Source: Blastocatellia bacterium
GTDB taxonomy: Bacteria; Acidobacteriota; Blastocatellia; Chloracidobacteriales; Chloracidobacteriaceae
Direction of reading: 5' to 3'
Assembly (NCBI GenBank): GCA_019695185.1
Contig: JAIBAN010000010.1
Span: 1 to 64,000, forward strand
Length of the DNA stretch: 64,000 bases
Shown here: one piece after another, positions 8,289 through 18,451 of the stretch
Position numbering within the stretch: position 1 is the stretch's first letter
How the letters are laid out: every line of letters starts with the position of its first letter
Notes under the pieces: model-generated
What the model was told of the DNA's origin: nothing
Database searches by the model: none
Seen by the model: only the letters and a program-made list of their open reading frames with translations
Translations under genes and position numbers: made by a program

Positions 8289-11200
8289 ATGAGTCGTTTC
8301 TTTTCTGCACCCCATCAAAAATATTGTGGTTTGAAGCAGCGTTGGATGCTTTTCATGCTCCTTTTATGTGGTTTCCCCGGTTTGGGATGGGCGGAAAGCA
8401 GCCAGGACCCGGCATTGCCAAAACCGCTGGGTGCAGCCGTTTGGCTGGAAGCCGGAACCGCACCGGAGAAAGAACTTCGCGGTGGTGAGACCCATGCCTA
8501 CCAAATCAAACTGGAGAAAGACTGTTTACTGAACTTGGTCGTGCAGCAAAAAGGGATTGACGTGTTGGTCCGGGTGTCTGACCCGGAGGGGAAGGTTGCC
8601 TTGGAGATTGACAGTCCCAACGGGAATCAGGGGGCTGAACTCGTTACTCTGGTGGCACCGGTTTCCGGCCTGTATCGCATTGAAGTCAAGGCCTTGGAGC
8701 CAAGTGCTCCGCTTGGCCGGTATCAGATTGAAACAAGCCCGCCCCGAACTGCCACCAATCAGGATAAGGACCGGATTCAGGCACAGAACCTGGTCCATGA
8801 AGCCTATGCGGCGGTGGCGCAAGGAGAGGCCACCGCCGCCTTCCAACGGACATTGGAAAAGTTGGAAGCCTCCATCCCCTTGTGGCGGGCTGCCGAGGAG
8901 TTCACGCGGGAGGCTGAAATTTTCAATGAAATTGGCAACCTTTGTTTTCGCTTGAGCCAGTTTTCCAAAGCAGCTCGGGCATACGAAAACGAGCTTGCCA
9001 TTGCCCGCCGGATCCAAAACCCCAAATTGGAAAGCCAGGCCCTGACCAATCTGGGTTTGGTCACCCATCTGCAAGGAGACCCGCGCAAAGCTTTGGAACT
9101 CTATCAAACTGCCTTGCCCTTGCGGCAAGCCATTGGGGACCGGCGCGGAGAGGCTGAAACCCTGCTCAACATTGGCGGAATTTACAACCAGCAAAGCAAT
9201 CAGGCTGAGGCCATCCGGCATTACCAACTGGCGCGCAAACAATTTCACGAGATTGACTATGGGTATGGGGAACATAAAGCTTTACTGAATCTGGGTAACC
9301 TGTATCAACACGAACGGGAAATGGCGCAAAGTCTGGCCTGCCTTCAGGAATCGCTGGAAATTGCCCGTAAAATCAAGGTGTTGGAATCCGAAGCGGATTC
9401 GCTTTCAGGCCTTGGGGCTGTCTATCTGTATACGGGGGAGTATCAAAAATGCCTGGATATGTACAATCAGGCGTTGCGCCTCCAGCAAAAGATCGGAAAC
9501 CAAAACAACCAGGCAAAAACCCACCTGGGATTTGCAAGCTGCTATTTTCTGCTGGGGGATTACACCCAGGCACTGGAGCGCAATGAACAGGCGTTGCGCA
9601 TCAGTCAGGCGGTGGGGAATCAGGAGCAGGCTGCATTGGCCCTGAATAATCTGGGGGCCAATTACGAAATGTTAAAAGAATCGCAGAAAGCGCTGGATTA
9701 TTATCAACAGGCTTTGGCCATTCAACGGAGGTTGGGGAACCGGCGTGAAGAGGCGTCATTGCTGCGCAACATTGGCAATGCCTATTGTGCCGTGAATGAG
9801 AGCGAAATCGGGTTGACGTATCTCAACCAGGCTTTGTCGCTGGCCCGCCAATTGGGGAACCGCCAGCTTGAGGCGGTAACCCTGAACGCCCTTGGTTTTG
9901 CCAATTCAAAATTGAATAAACCGACAGTGGCAGGTCCTTTTTTTGAGCAGGCAGTTGCTTTGTTTGAGTCCTTTGGTGACAGGGAAGGACAAGCCCACAG
10001 TTGGTATGGAGTGGCAGTTCAGGAATATCGGCAAGGTCACCTTGCCAAAGCACTGGCTGTCGTTGAAAAAACAGTGGCCTGGGCTGAAACCAACCGGGCA
10101 TCGGTTGATAGTCAGCGATTGCGAACCACCTTTCTGGCTTCAACCACTGATTATTACAAACTTTATATTGAAATATTGATGCAGTTGCATCGCCAAAATC
10201 CAACGGTCGGTTTTGACCGGCGGGCACTTGAAGTCAGTGAGCAAACCAGAGCCCGCAGCCTGCTGGAGCTTTTATCCCTTGCCAAGGCCGATGTGGGACA
10301 GGGCCGGACTGCAAACCTGCTGGCACAGGAACACCAAACCCGGCAGCGGTTACAGAACCTGACCGAGCACCAGATTGCTTTGCTGACTGGACCCCATACT
10401 GAGGAACAGGCACAGGAAAGCAAAAAGAAGTTGAAGGACTTGGAGCAGGAAATGGCTGCGATTGAAGCGCAGATTCGTCTGGAAAACCCTCATTATGCCA
10501 GCCTTACCCAACTCAAACTCTTGAAGGTTGAGGAAATCCAGCAGTTGCTCGACCCGGATACCATTCTGTTGGAGTATTCCCTAGGCACCTTGTACAGTAA
10601 TCTGTGGCTGGTTACCCAGAGCAGTGTGACTGCTTACGATTTGCCTCCCAAAAAGCAGATTGAAGCGGCAGCCATAAAACTTTATCAACTGTTGACCCCC
10701 TTTCCAACCGTTGCGCGGGATGTGGCTTTGAAAAATCAGACCAAACCAAATCAAGCTGCCTTACAAGGGGCATTTGAAACTGCTGCTCGCGAATTGGGAA
10801 ATCTGTTGTTGGGGCCGGTGGCTGACCAATTGGGAAGCAAACGGCTGGTAATTGCAGCAGACGGAGCGTTACACGTGGTTCCCTTTTCAGTCTTGCCTTT
10901 GCCGTTGACGTCTCCCACTGCGGCTATGGCACCGCCAAGCCGCCCCACTCAGAAATCCAGAAAAAGTGTTGGGGTTGAAGACCTGCCCACCGGTCCCAAT
11001 CGCAATTTGGGCCGTGTCAAACAAAATGGAACCTCGATTATCCAATCAGCCTTGATACCCCTGTTGGCCACTCATGAAATTGTCAATATTCCCTCTGCCT
11101 CAACCCTGGCGGTGCTCCGGCAGGAAACCGAAAACCGGACTGTCGCTCCCAAACTGCTGGCGGTTTTAGCCGACCCGGTATTTGAACGGAATGACCCGCG

Positions 11201-11900
11201 GGTGAATTCCAGTCTGCCTGTTGCTGCAGGGGAACGAAAAACCGGTGAATGGCGCGGGCTCACCTTGAAACCGGTTGGCCGCGTGATGCAGGAAACCGGA
11301 ATTCTAGAAAATGAGCTCGTGATTCCCAGATTGTTGGGGACCCGCCGGGAAGCCCAGGCCATTTTGGATATGGTTCCTGCTGAGTCCCGTTTCCAGGCTC
11401 TTGATTTTGCCGCCAGCCGGGCCACTTTGGAACAAAAGGAAATTTCCCAATACCAGATTCTGCATTTTGCCACCCATGGATTTATCAGCCCTACCCACCC
11501 GGATACCTCCGGACTGATTCTGTCTTTGGTGGATGAAAACGGGAAAAATCAAAACGGATTTCTGTTGATGGGGGATATTTTCAATCTGAAACTGGGTTCT
11601 GACTTGGTAGTCCTTTCAGCCTGCAAAACAGGTTTGGGCGAATTCTATCCGGGTGAAGGGGTGGTGGGAATGGCACGGGGCTTTATGTACGCCGGTTCCC
11701 CACGAGTGGCGGCCAGCCTGTGGAGCGTCAATGACAAGGCAACAGCGGTACTGATGACCAGGTTTTACCAGGGATTGCTCAAAGACAAACTTCGTCCGGC
11801 AGCCGCGTTGCGGAAGGCCCAGCTTGAAATGTGGCGGGACCCGAAATGGAAGGCCCCTTATTTCTGGGCAGCTTTCCAACTGCAAGGGGAATGGAAGTAA
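8289..11900 (+). CDS. Exported TPR-CHAT putative cysteine protease, copy 2
   Basis: A 1203-residue paralogue of the preceding gene with the same order of parts. A signal peptide (hydrophobic core MLFMLLLCGFPGLGWA, about residues 18-33) is followed by a PPC-like domain with ELRGGETHAYQIKLEKDCL. A long array of tetratricopeptide repeats with blocks such as ALNNLGANYEMLKESQKALD comes next, and then a C-terminal CHAT domain. The putative catalytic pair is H1063 in HFATHG and C1112 in LSACKTG. The segment before the catalytic residues (about 880-920) is longer than in copy 1 and rich in Pro, Ser and Lys. The two genes probably arose by tandem duplication. The shared ends and divergent TPR regions suggest different ligands or partners. 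Confidence 0.88.
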   Translation: MSRFFSAPHQKYCGLKQRWMLFMLLLCGFPGLGWAESSQDPALPKPLGAAVWLEAGTAPEKELRGGETHAYQIKLEKDCLLNLVVQQKGIDVLVRVSDPEGKVALEIDSPNGNQGAELVTLVAPVSGLYRIEVKALEPSAPLGRYQIETSPPRTATNQDKDRIQAQNLVHEAYAAVAQGEATAAFQRTLEKLEASIPLWRAAEEFTREAEIFNEIGNLCFRLSQFSKAARAYENELAIARRIQNPKLESQALTNLGLVTHLQGDPRKALELYQTALPLRQAIGDRRGEAETLLNIGGIYNQQSNQAEAIRHYQLARKQFHEIDYGYGEHKALLNLGNLYQHEREMAQSLACLQESLEIARKIKVLESEADSLSGLGAVYLYTGEYQKCLDMYNQALRLQQKIGNQNNQAKTHLGFASCYFLLGDYTQALERNEQALRISQAVGNQEQAALALNNLGANYEMLKESQKALDYYQQALAIQRRLGNRREEASLLRNIGNAYCAVNESEIGLTYLNQALSLARQLGNRQLEAVTLNALGFANSKLNKPTVAGPFFEQAVALFESFGDREGQAHSWYGVAVQEYRQGHLAKALAVVEKTVAWAETNRASVDSQRLRTTFLASTTDYYKLYIEILMQLHRQNPTVGFDRRALEVSEQTRARSLLELLSLAKADVGQGRTANLLAQEHQTRQRLQNLTEHQIALLTGPHTEEQAQESKKKLKDLEQEMAAIEAQIRLENPHYASLTQLKLLKVEEIQQLLDPDTILLEYSLGTLYSNLWLVTQSSVTAYDLPPKKQIEAAAIKLYQLLTPFPTVARDVALKNQTKPNQAALQGAFETAARELGNLLLGPVADQLGSKRLVIAADGALHVVPFSVLPLPLTSPTAAMAPPSRPTQKSRKSVGVEDLPTGPNRNLGRVKQNGTSIIQSALIPLLATHEIVNIPSASTLAVLRQETENRTVAPKLLAVLADPVFERNDPRVNSSLPVAAGERKTGEWRGLTLKPVGRVMQETGILENELVIPRLLGTRREAQAILDMVPAESRFQALDFAASRATLEQKEISQYQILHFATHGFISPTHPDTSGLILSLVDENGKNQNGFLLMGDIFNLKLGSDLVVLSACKTGLGEFYPGEGVVGMARGFMYAGSPRVAASLWSVNDKATAVLMTRFYQGLLKDKLRPAAALRKAQLEMWRDPKWKAPYFWAAFQLQGEWK

Positions 11901-11963
11901 CCTCCCCAAAGATGGGAATTGAGAATCGGTTCATTCAAAAACCAGTGGTACATCATTCAGCAC

Positions 11964-12005
11964 CTCAATTCTCAATTCTCAATTCTCAATTCTCAATTCT
12001 CAATC
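11964..12005 (+). repeat. Heptamer array (CTCAATT)6
   Basis: Six tandem copies of CTCAATT, the last with one change. A complementary half (GAATTGAGAATC) lies just upstream at about 11924-11935, so a short stem is possible. The array lies between the second CHAT gene and the next surface gene. Confidence 0.9.
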
Positions 12006-12277
12006 TCCACCCTGAAACCGGCTTTTACTGGAATTCCAATGGATAAATCTTTTTGGGATTTTTCCGTTTTTATTTTTTTGTTATAAGCCACATCCAACTT
12101 TAACCCTAAAGATAACTTCCCGCGATACATGTACGAGGAGAAAATGGAGCGATCTATAAACGTCGAATCCTTCATTTTTCACATCAACTCACTGGCCAAT
12201 GCTGGTGGGCACACCTCGTGCAGCCTCCAGGTAAAAAACTGGAACCCTATGCAAATCAAGACTTTATTGAGGTGTTC
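12006..12277. other. AT-rich intergenic leader, no gene seen
   Basis: After the heptamer array the sequence is AT-rich with long T runs (about 12045-12080), unlike the flanking genes. No convincing gene is visible. An in-frame ATG at 12218 exists, but the signal peptide of the next protein starts at 12278. It may carry the promoter of the downstream surface gene; no clear -35/-10 pair was found. Confidence 0.5.
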
Positions 12278-15200
12278 ATGGATCCCAACACACAGGTATC
12301 GAAAGGCCGAAAATCCCTTTTTCAGATATTTACATTGACTATTGCCCTGCTTTTGGCCGGGTGGTGGTTTCCTTTTGAAACTTCTCATCTGGCTACGGAC
12401 CCAGCCCAGGATATACAGACCAGAAATTTTCAACCCAACGCAATTTTTATTGTCACCAACACCGGTGACAATGGAGGCATCAACCCGGCAGTGGGGGCTG
12501 GAACCGGGACTTTGCGCCAGGCCATCATTGATGCCAACGCCAATTCCGGCTCCGATGTCATTGATGCCAGCGGCATCACTGGCACCATTAGTTTGCAGGC
12601 GACACTGCCCACCATTGCCCAACCTCTGACTGTGAACGGGCCCACTGTGGGAACCCTGGCGGTAACCCGTGGGACTGCTGCTTCTTTCGGAATCTTCACG
12701 ATTGGTTCCAATGCCAGTACCACCTTAAATCGGCTGGTCATCACCAACGGCTCGGCCTCACAGGGAGCCGGGGTCAATTCCGGAGTCGGTTCCGACCTGA
12801 CCCTCAATCAATGCACGCTTTCCGGACATGTCGGCAGCAGTCATCATGGCGCGCTTCAGTTTGCGGGTGGAGTTGGTCGCACCCTGACCATTGATTCCTG
12901 TACCATTGCTTCCAACACCTCGATTGGAGCAGCGATTGGAACCAACGATGCCGGCGGGGAAATCGTCATCCTGCGGAATTCGACTTTTAACAATAACACC
13001 AGCACCTCGTTTAACGGAGGAGCCTACGACCCAGGCCCAAATCTCACACTGACCATTACCAACTGTACGTTTTCCGGCAATACCAGCGCTGCAATGGGCG
13101 GAGCCCTTCGGTTTCAGTCCACGTTTTCCGGGACGGCCACACTGACAAACTGCACGATTACGGGAAACCGGGCCCACCTTGCGGGAGGGGGCCTCAGCCG
13201 GGCCGGAACCGGCGTCTTGATTCTGACCAATACCAATGTGGCGGGAAATTTTCGCAACCCAGCGCCAAGCCTGACTGCCGATGATGTTGACGGAGTTTCC
13301 TTTGCCTCCACGAGCGCCAACAACCTGATTGGCGTCAATACGGGACTCACAGGGATTTCCAACGGCGTCAACGGAAATCTGGTGGGGACCGCCGCCAATC
13401 CCATCAATCCGCTGCTGGGACCGTTGGCCAACAACGGCGGTCCGACCCAGACCCATGCGTTGTTGAACGGAAGTCCTGCCATTCATGCCGGAACGCCGAA
13501 CGGAGCCCCTGCCGCCGACCAGCGGGGGGTTGCCCGTGATGCCAATCCTGATATTGGTGCCTATGAGGCGACGGTGGTCACAATTTTCCGGGGAGCCGGG
13601 CAAATACAATGTCCAGGAAGTACCCTCTCCTGGACCGTTGGGTTTCAGAATCCAACCGCCGGGTTGACGGCTGCCAATTTCAATCTGGTTTCAAGCGGAG
13701 GTTTGGGCGGCGTTCCGGTCATTCTGAATGTAACGCCAAACAGCCCTCCGCCCACCACCGCCTGGACGGTCATGGCCACGTCAGGCAGTGGCGAGGGGAT
13801 GCTGGGATTGAATCTGATGACAAGTGCGGGATTGACACCGGCCCCGCCGGATGTTCTGCCCGTGACGGGGCAGGCATACAACCTCCTGGCCAGCACGGCG
13901 ATTGGTCCGGCCACTTTGCCCAATGGAGCGGTCGGAACCGCCTATAGCCAAACCCTGACTGCCCAGGGTGGTTCGGGTACAACTTTCACCTTTGCCATCA
14001 TTGGGGGAGCCGTGCCAAACGGTTTCAATCTGGCTCCAGCAGGGGTTCTTTCCGGAACTCCCTCGGTTTCCGGGACTTTTAATTTTACCGTGGGGGCGAC
14101 GGGTGGAGGATGCTCCGGCAGTCGTACCTATACCATCACTATTGCCCGGTTGGTGAATTCAAGTGCTTCCGTAACCGTGACCGGAACCAACTTCAATCTG
14201 ACCCCTTCAACCGGATTTATTGGGGATTTCACTTTGGATACGGTGGTGCAAAATACCGGGGCGGGAGTCTTGAACGGGCCTTTGTTTTTTCAGGTGACGC
14301 GGTTGCAGCCGGTGGGGCAAGCCTATGTGTATCGGATGAAAACCGCTGATGATTTTGTCGCCGGCGGGCCGACCGGAGGGTTGGTTGGAAGCCGCCAGAC
14401 ATTGGGGGTGGGCACGTTGACTCCGGGGGCGACGACTCCTGTCAGTTTCACCATCGGGGTTGCCACGGCACGGGTTCAATTTCAGTTCCAGGTGGATTTG
14501 TACAGCAGTGATGGAACTTCAATCCAGCCGGTCAAAGTGGGGAGCTTGAACCTTACCATCAGTCAAAGCCTGGGACCCAAGGGCAGTTCCTTTGGGACAA
14601 AACTGGACGTTGACCCCGCAGCCGCAGGGGAAACCGCTCTGATTTCCGGAGCAGGCGTTCAAACCAGCCCGGTGCTTGCCATCCATCCGACAAATCCGGA
14701 ACAGATTGCCGTGGCTGTCGAGGATTACGCGGCACGGTCCATCGTCGTCAGAGTTTCGGACAACGGCGGAACGTCCTGGCGGGAACAACGATTGTCACGA
14801 AACGTAAACGGGCGGGAATTTTTTGCAGCCAACGCTCCGGCTCTGGCTTTTACACCGCAAGGTGAATTGCTGGTGGCATATACCCTGGGAAATCTCGAAG
14901 ATTCCACCAATGCTTTGGTCGTCAGCCGCATGGGTGACCGGTTGACTTTTTCCCCGCTGGTTTCACTGGCGGAATTTGCCTCTGCCCAACAAAAATTTGT
15001 AGCCCGCCCCAGCCTGGCAGTGAGCAGCACCGGCCTTCCCTTTGTGGCCTGGGAAACGGTGGACACGGTCAATAACCGCTCCTCCATCACAGTTGCCCGT
15101 GCCACTGGAACCAGTTTGATTCAAAACACAGTGGCCCAGGGAGCGGTTTCCCATCCCACGCTGGTTTTTGGAGGAAGGGATGTTCTCTATCTGGGCTGGC

Positions 15201-15820
15201 AGGAAGGGGCTGTGAAGAGCAGTGCCGTTGGCGGTGGGGTGTCCATCGCCGTGGGAGATATCAATGGTGCTTTTGGGGCTCCGCAACAGATTGCTCCGAC
15301 GGGAATTGGGTATGGCCGCATCATCCCGGCCATGCCTGAAGAGGAAGTGACGGCAAACCTCTCCTTGGTCCCGGACCCGCTCCAACCAGGAACGCTGACG
15401 GCGGTTTTCACCGTTGCCGGAGACGGTCTGGATGTGGTTTGGGCCCGCAGCACCGATAACGGAAAGACCTGGAGCGGGCCCCGTCCGGTCAGTGACGTAA
15501 CTGCGGGGGACCAGTTTCATGGGGTGGCGGATACCGACGGGAAAGGAAATCTGTCAATTGCCTATCGTGATACCCGCCACAGTTTTGGAAATGAAACCGT
15601 GCTGGTGCGATTGGCCAAAACAAGTGATGGAGGGCAGACGTTCACCCATGCCCAGGTTACAACTGTGCCGTCAAATGATTCCCGGTCAAATCCGGGACGC
15701 GACACCAATTCCAATTTGGGAACCCGGATTGGCGTCAAGGTCGGGAACGGGCTTTCTTATGTGGTTTGGACCGACACCCGATTGGGGAACGAGGACATTT
15801 ATCTGGCAAATCCGAAATAA
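12278..15820 (+). CDS. Large secreted protein: CSLREC-like/beta-helix, Ig and sialidase-like propeller
   Basis: A 1180-residue exported protein. The signal segment is LFQIFTLTIALLLAGWWF. The next part resembles the CSLREC-type start (VTNTGDNGG...TLRQAIIDANAN), followed by a right-handed beta-helix of short Thr/Asn-rich turns. It closes with a 'choice-of-anchor Q' type end (NNGGPTQTHALLNGSPAIHA ... PDIGAYEA). A putative Ig domain of the He_PIG type (LPNGAVGTAYSQTLTAQGG) comes next. The C-terminal third has BNR/Asp-box motifs (VSDNGGTSW, STDNGKTWSG, TSDGGQTF) typical of sialidase-fold propellers. No C-terminal anchor was recognised. The ATG at 12278 has GAGG upstream. A surface or secreted adhesive or glycan-binding role is plausible. 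Confidence 0.8.
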   Translation: MDPNTQVSKGRKSLFQIFTLTIALLLAGWWFPFETSHLATDPAQDIQTRNFQPNAIFIVTNTGDNGGINPAVGAGTGTLRQAIIDANANSGSDVIDASGITGTISLQATLPTIAQPLTVNGPTVGTLAVTRGTAASFGIFTIGSNASTTLNRLVITNGSASQGAGVNSGVGSDLTLNQCTLSGHVGSSHHGALQFAGGVGRTLTIDSCTIASNTSIGAAIGTNDAGGEIVILRNSTFNNNTSTSFNGGAYDPGPNLTLTITNCTFSGNTSAAMGGALRFQSTFSGTATLTNCTITGNRAHLAGGGLSRAGTGVLILTNTNVAGNFRNPAPSLTADDVDGVSFASTSANNLIGVNTGLTGISNGVNGNLVGTAANPINPLLGPLANNGGPTQTHALLNGSPAIHAGTPNGAPAADQRGVARDANPDIGAYEATVVTIFRGAGQIQCPGSTLSWTVGFQNPTAGLTAANFNLVSSGGLGGVPVILNVTPNSPPPTTAWTVMATSGSGEGMLGLNLMTSAGLTPAPPDVLPVTGQAYNLLASTAIGPATLPNGAVGTAYSQTLTAQGGSGTTFTFAIIGGAVPNGFNLAPAGVLSGTPSVSGTFNFTVGATGGGCSGSRTYTITIARLVNSSASVTVTGTNFNLTPSTGFIGDFTLDTVVQNTGAGVLNGPLFFQVTRLQPVGQAYVYRMKTADDFVAGGPTGGLVGSRQTLGVGTLTPGATTPVSFTIGVATARVQFQFQVDLYSSDGTSIQPVKVGSLNLTISQSLGPKGSSFGTKLDVDPAAAGETALISGAGVQTSPVLAIHPTNPEQIAVAVEDYAARSIVVRVSDNGGTSWREQRLSRNVNGREFFAANAPALAFTPQGELLVAYTLGNLEDSTNALVVSRMGDRLTFSPLVSLAEFASAQQKFVARPSLAVSSTGLPFVAWETVDTVNNRSSITVARATGTSLIQNTVAQGAVSHPTLVFGGRDVLYLGWQEGAVKSSAVGGGVSIAVGDINGAFGAPQQIAPTGIGYGRIIPAMPEEEVTANLSLVPDPLQPGTLTAVFTVAGDGLDVVWARSTDNGKTWSGPRPVSDVTAGDQFHGVADTDGKGNLSIAYRDTRHSFGNETVLVRLAKTSDGGQTFTHAQVTTVPSNDSRSNPGRDTNSNLGTRIGVKVGNGLSYVVWTDTRLGNEDIYLANPK

Positions 15821-15913
15821 CGAATGGCAGCAAGGGGATGCTGTGGGACCCAACCCAATCAAACCTGAAACCAGGGTGGCAAGTCCATTCTGGCTGACCG
15901 GACACAAACAGAG

Positions 15914-15938
15914 GGGCGCAGGTGACTGCGCCCTTTTT
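15914..15938 (+). terminator. Rho-independent terminator
   Basis: A 7-base-pair GC-rich stem (GGGCGCA / TGCGCCC) with a six-base loop is followed directly by five T residues. It lies about 95 bases after the stop of the large secreted protein and before the 3' end of the convergent minus-strand gene. Confidence 0.85.
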
Positions 15939-15997
15939 GGTGGAAAGACAACAAGGCAGGGAATTCAAAAGCAGGAAAGGGTTTTCCCAAAAGCGGC

Positions 15998-17335
15998 TCA
16001 TTCCTGAGAGTGGTTTCCTTCCTCCAGTTTGGTTTCCAACAGTTTGACCGGGGCGGGAAGCACAAAATTGTCGTTCAGATTGAGCCGCATCATGCCCCCG
16101 GCATCGGAAAAGGCGGTCGCCCGGGAAGATTGCCTGCGCCAGTAAAAATAACCAAAACCGGCAGCCATTCCGACAATTCCCATAACCACCCCGCCCATCA
16201 TAATCAATTGAAAAATACTGACGAGCATGGCCCCGGTTTTGCGGATTTCGGTGGTCTGGTCCAGCCCACTACGCAAAGGGCGGGGTCCTAACCACTGGAC
16301 CACATAGTCATATTTTACTCCCTCGATGATTTCACTGGTTCGGGCTGGACTGGTGACTCCGTAAGCCTGGACCACAAAATTACCCACCCGCTTGACCAAC
16401 CGGGCCGAGCGCTCCTGCGGGGGAAGCTGATTCCAGTTGGCCTCCACCTGTTTGAATGCCTCTATTGAAGCCTGGGGCGTGGGATATTCACACATGGCCA
16501 GCCGCGCAAAGGCGCTGCCTGGAATGTAATCCGCCCAGGCCAGTTGGGCCCCGTCGGTCAGAGGAAACTCGCTGTAGTTGTAGGGAGCCGCCTGGATGCC
16601 CGCTCCAATGGTGCCAAAGGCACAGTGGAGGGTGGTCGGGTCCATCCGGTCCAACGGGAGGTGGCGTACGACAAAGGGAATTTTTGGTTCTTCGGGGTCC
16701 TGGTTGGGCAGACCGCCGTGCCATTTCCGGTATTTTTCCAGAAGTTCGCCTACATGACCGGTCAAATCGGCGGACAGGTCGGTTTCGGCTGAGGGCTGAA
16801 GGGCTGACAGGGAAATGACTTCGTTTTCAACCCAGAGCAGGGCTTTGGTTTTGCCAATCCAGAGATTGTGTTTGCTTTCCAGTGCATCGGCTTTGCCAGG
16901 CCGTAAGGCACAAAAAGCACCATAGGCACGGGTTGGATGACCAAACCGGACCACCTGCATGGCCAGTGAACCCAGTTTCCGCTGATGCACCCAGGTGGCT
17001 CCGTATTCTTTCAGCAGGGGAAAATCCGAACCCACGGCCAGTTCCAGTTTGGCCGGCGGGAAGGACAGGCACCGCCCGGCGGTTGGGTATTTTTCCAGAG
17101 CCAGAAGTTCGACTAGGGGAAACTCAACGCCGGAATTCAAATCAATATCTTTTTTGAGCGGGTCGGGGATGGTAACCGGTGTCTCCTGAGCCGGTTTGGC
17201 TTTGCCTTTTACATCTTTCCCCAGAACCGAACCACCTGGAATCCACAGGCATAACCACCATGTCAAGACCAGGATGGAGAATGTTGATGGTTTTCCGAGA
17301 ATGAGATTGAACGAAGCACAACTCTTCATATTCAT
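15998..17335 (-). CDS. Exported membrane-anchored protein, DUF6599-like
   Basis: A 445-residue protein with an N-terminal signal or membrane segment (FSILVLTWWLCLWIPGGSVLG). Two related alpha/beta blocks follow, as in AVGSDFPLLKEYGATWVHQRK and VVRFGHPTRAYGAFCALRPG. One C-terminal transmembrane helix (VSIFQLIMMGGVVMGIVGMA) and a short cytoplasmic tail close it. The pattern recalls the DUF6599 family common in Acidobacteria; this family call comes from memory and is tentative. The ATG at 17335 is preferred to the TTG at 17347. The PH-domain gene lies 54 bases upstream on the same strand, so the two may be co-transcribed. No function is known. Confidence 0.65.
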   Translation of the reverse strand: MNMKSCASFNLILGKPSTFSILVLTWWLCLWIPGGSVLGKDVKGKAKPAQETPVTIPDPLKKDIDLNSGVEFPLVELLALEKYPTAGRCLSFPPAKLELAVGSDFPLLKEYGATWVHQRKLGSLAMQVVRFGHPTRAYGAFCALRPGKADALESKHNLWIGKTKALLWVENEVISLSALQPSAETDLSADLTGHVGELLEKYRKWHGGLPNQDPEEPKIPFVVRHLPLDRMDPTTLHCAFGTIGAGIQAAPYNYSEFPLTDGAQLAWADYIPGSAFARLAMCEYPTPQASIEAFKQVEANWNQLPPQERSARLVKRVGNFVVQAYGVTSPARTSEIIEGVKYDYVVQWLGPRPLRSGLDQTTEIRKTGAMLVSIFQLIMMGGVVMGIVGMAAGFGYFYWRRQSSRATAFSDAGGMMRLNLNDNFVLPAPVKLLETKLEEGNHSQE

Positions 17336-17388
17336 GACAATTTCCAATCAATCAAATGGCACATCACACATGGCACGTCGGACATGCC

Positions 17389-17961
17389 TTACCGGCGCAG
17401 CCGACACAAAATCTCGTCGGCATAGTTTTGCGGGGCGGCGATGTTTTTGAGCCGGATTTTGCCGCCTTCCGAAGCACTGTCAATAATCAAGTCACCCAGG
17501 CCCAGCAGCCGTTTCCCCAGGGTGGCCTGAGTGGTGACATCCTGTACCTTGGGGAGCGGAATATTCCGCTGGGTCCGGGAAAAGATACCGCTCCGGATTT
17601 CAACCTTGTGGGTTGTAATTGTGTAGGTTTCAAACTGGCGGGAGATATGGTGAAAAATCGGATTCAGAAACACCAGCACAGAAAAGCCGGTTGCCACCCA
17701 GGGAGCGGCGGCACTGACGAACCACCATTCCAGGGATGCAACAAAGGCAGCCATCACGACTGCCAGAATCGTCAGCACCACGGCAATGCCATAACGGACT
17801 CCTACGAACAGAAAACTGGGACGAAGAACCGCAATGACAGTCTCTTCAACTTGAGGCAGGGTGGGAGCCGGACCGGCGGGAAGATTGGAAAGGACAGCCC
17901 CGCAGGCATTGCAAAAACGGCTTCCGTCCGGGATGGCATGGCGGCATTGCGGACATTGCAT
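17389..17961 (-). CDS. Zinc-ribbon, bacterial PH-domain membrane protein
   Basis: A 190-residue protein. An N-terminal zinc ribbon has two CxxC pairs (CPQC and CNAC, residues 3-6 and 18-21) and is followed by a Pro-rich linker. Two membrane helices (about residues 50-75 and 78-102) precede a bacterial PH (bPH2/YdbS-type) domain with the typical strands YTITTHKVEIRSGIFSRTQRNIPL and VQDVTTQ. Such proteins sit in the cytoplasmic membrane with the PH domain inside; their role is mostly undefined. It starts the minus-strand pair and faces the divergent glycine-rich protein gene across about 490 bases. Confidence 0.8.
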   Translation of the reverse strand: MQCPQCRHAIPDGSRFCNACGAVLSNLPAGPAPTLPQVEETVIAVLRPSFLFVGVRYGIAVVLTILAVVMAAFVASLEWWFVSAAAPWVATGFSVLVFLNPIFHHISRQFETYTITTHKVEIRSGIFSRTQRNIPLPKVQDVTTQATLGKRLLGLGDLIIDSASEGGKIRLKNIAAPQNYADEILCRLRR

Positions 17962-18451
17962 GATCTACAAAAACTCCGGAAAAAAGGATTTTATGATTGA
18001 AGGCCAATGATAGCACGGCTGCCGGGAGCAATATCACCCTTGGACACCGGAAACCGCTCGGAAGTTCCCGTACCGGCAGTGCGTTCGGTTGAGAAAAGGA
18101 ATGGGGCCACCTCTGGAAGATGTTGCAGCAGCAGGAAAAGAGTGGCGCAGCGGTAAACAAAAAACCCTCTTTTGCTTCCGGTCAAAAAGAATCCAGCACT
18201 TTTTTGCGAAAGCTCTGGAAAAATATGGCACAATGCAGCCTATCCGCACAAATTGCCTGCTTTTCAAAAAATCACAAAAAGAAAATGTCCCAGCCCGTTT
18301 CTGCCCGGCATTGGATTTGTAGTTGAGCATGACAACCTCCCCAACAATCGCGGCAAAATTCTTGATTTTCAAAGGGAAATCCATCTTTCACAGCTTTCTT
18401 TACCTGTTCTGACCTTCCCTGGAAGGACGACACTTGGAATTGGAGATTCGT
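17962..18451. other. Divergent intergenic region, no gene seen
   Basis: About 490 bases separate two divergently transcribed genes. Open frames on both strands here are short, mutually overlapping and lack domain features. The region probably holds promoters for both sides, but no confident -35/-10 pair, operator or RNA was recognised. Confidence 0.55.
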
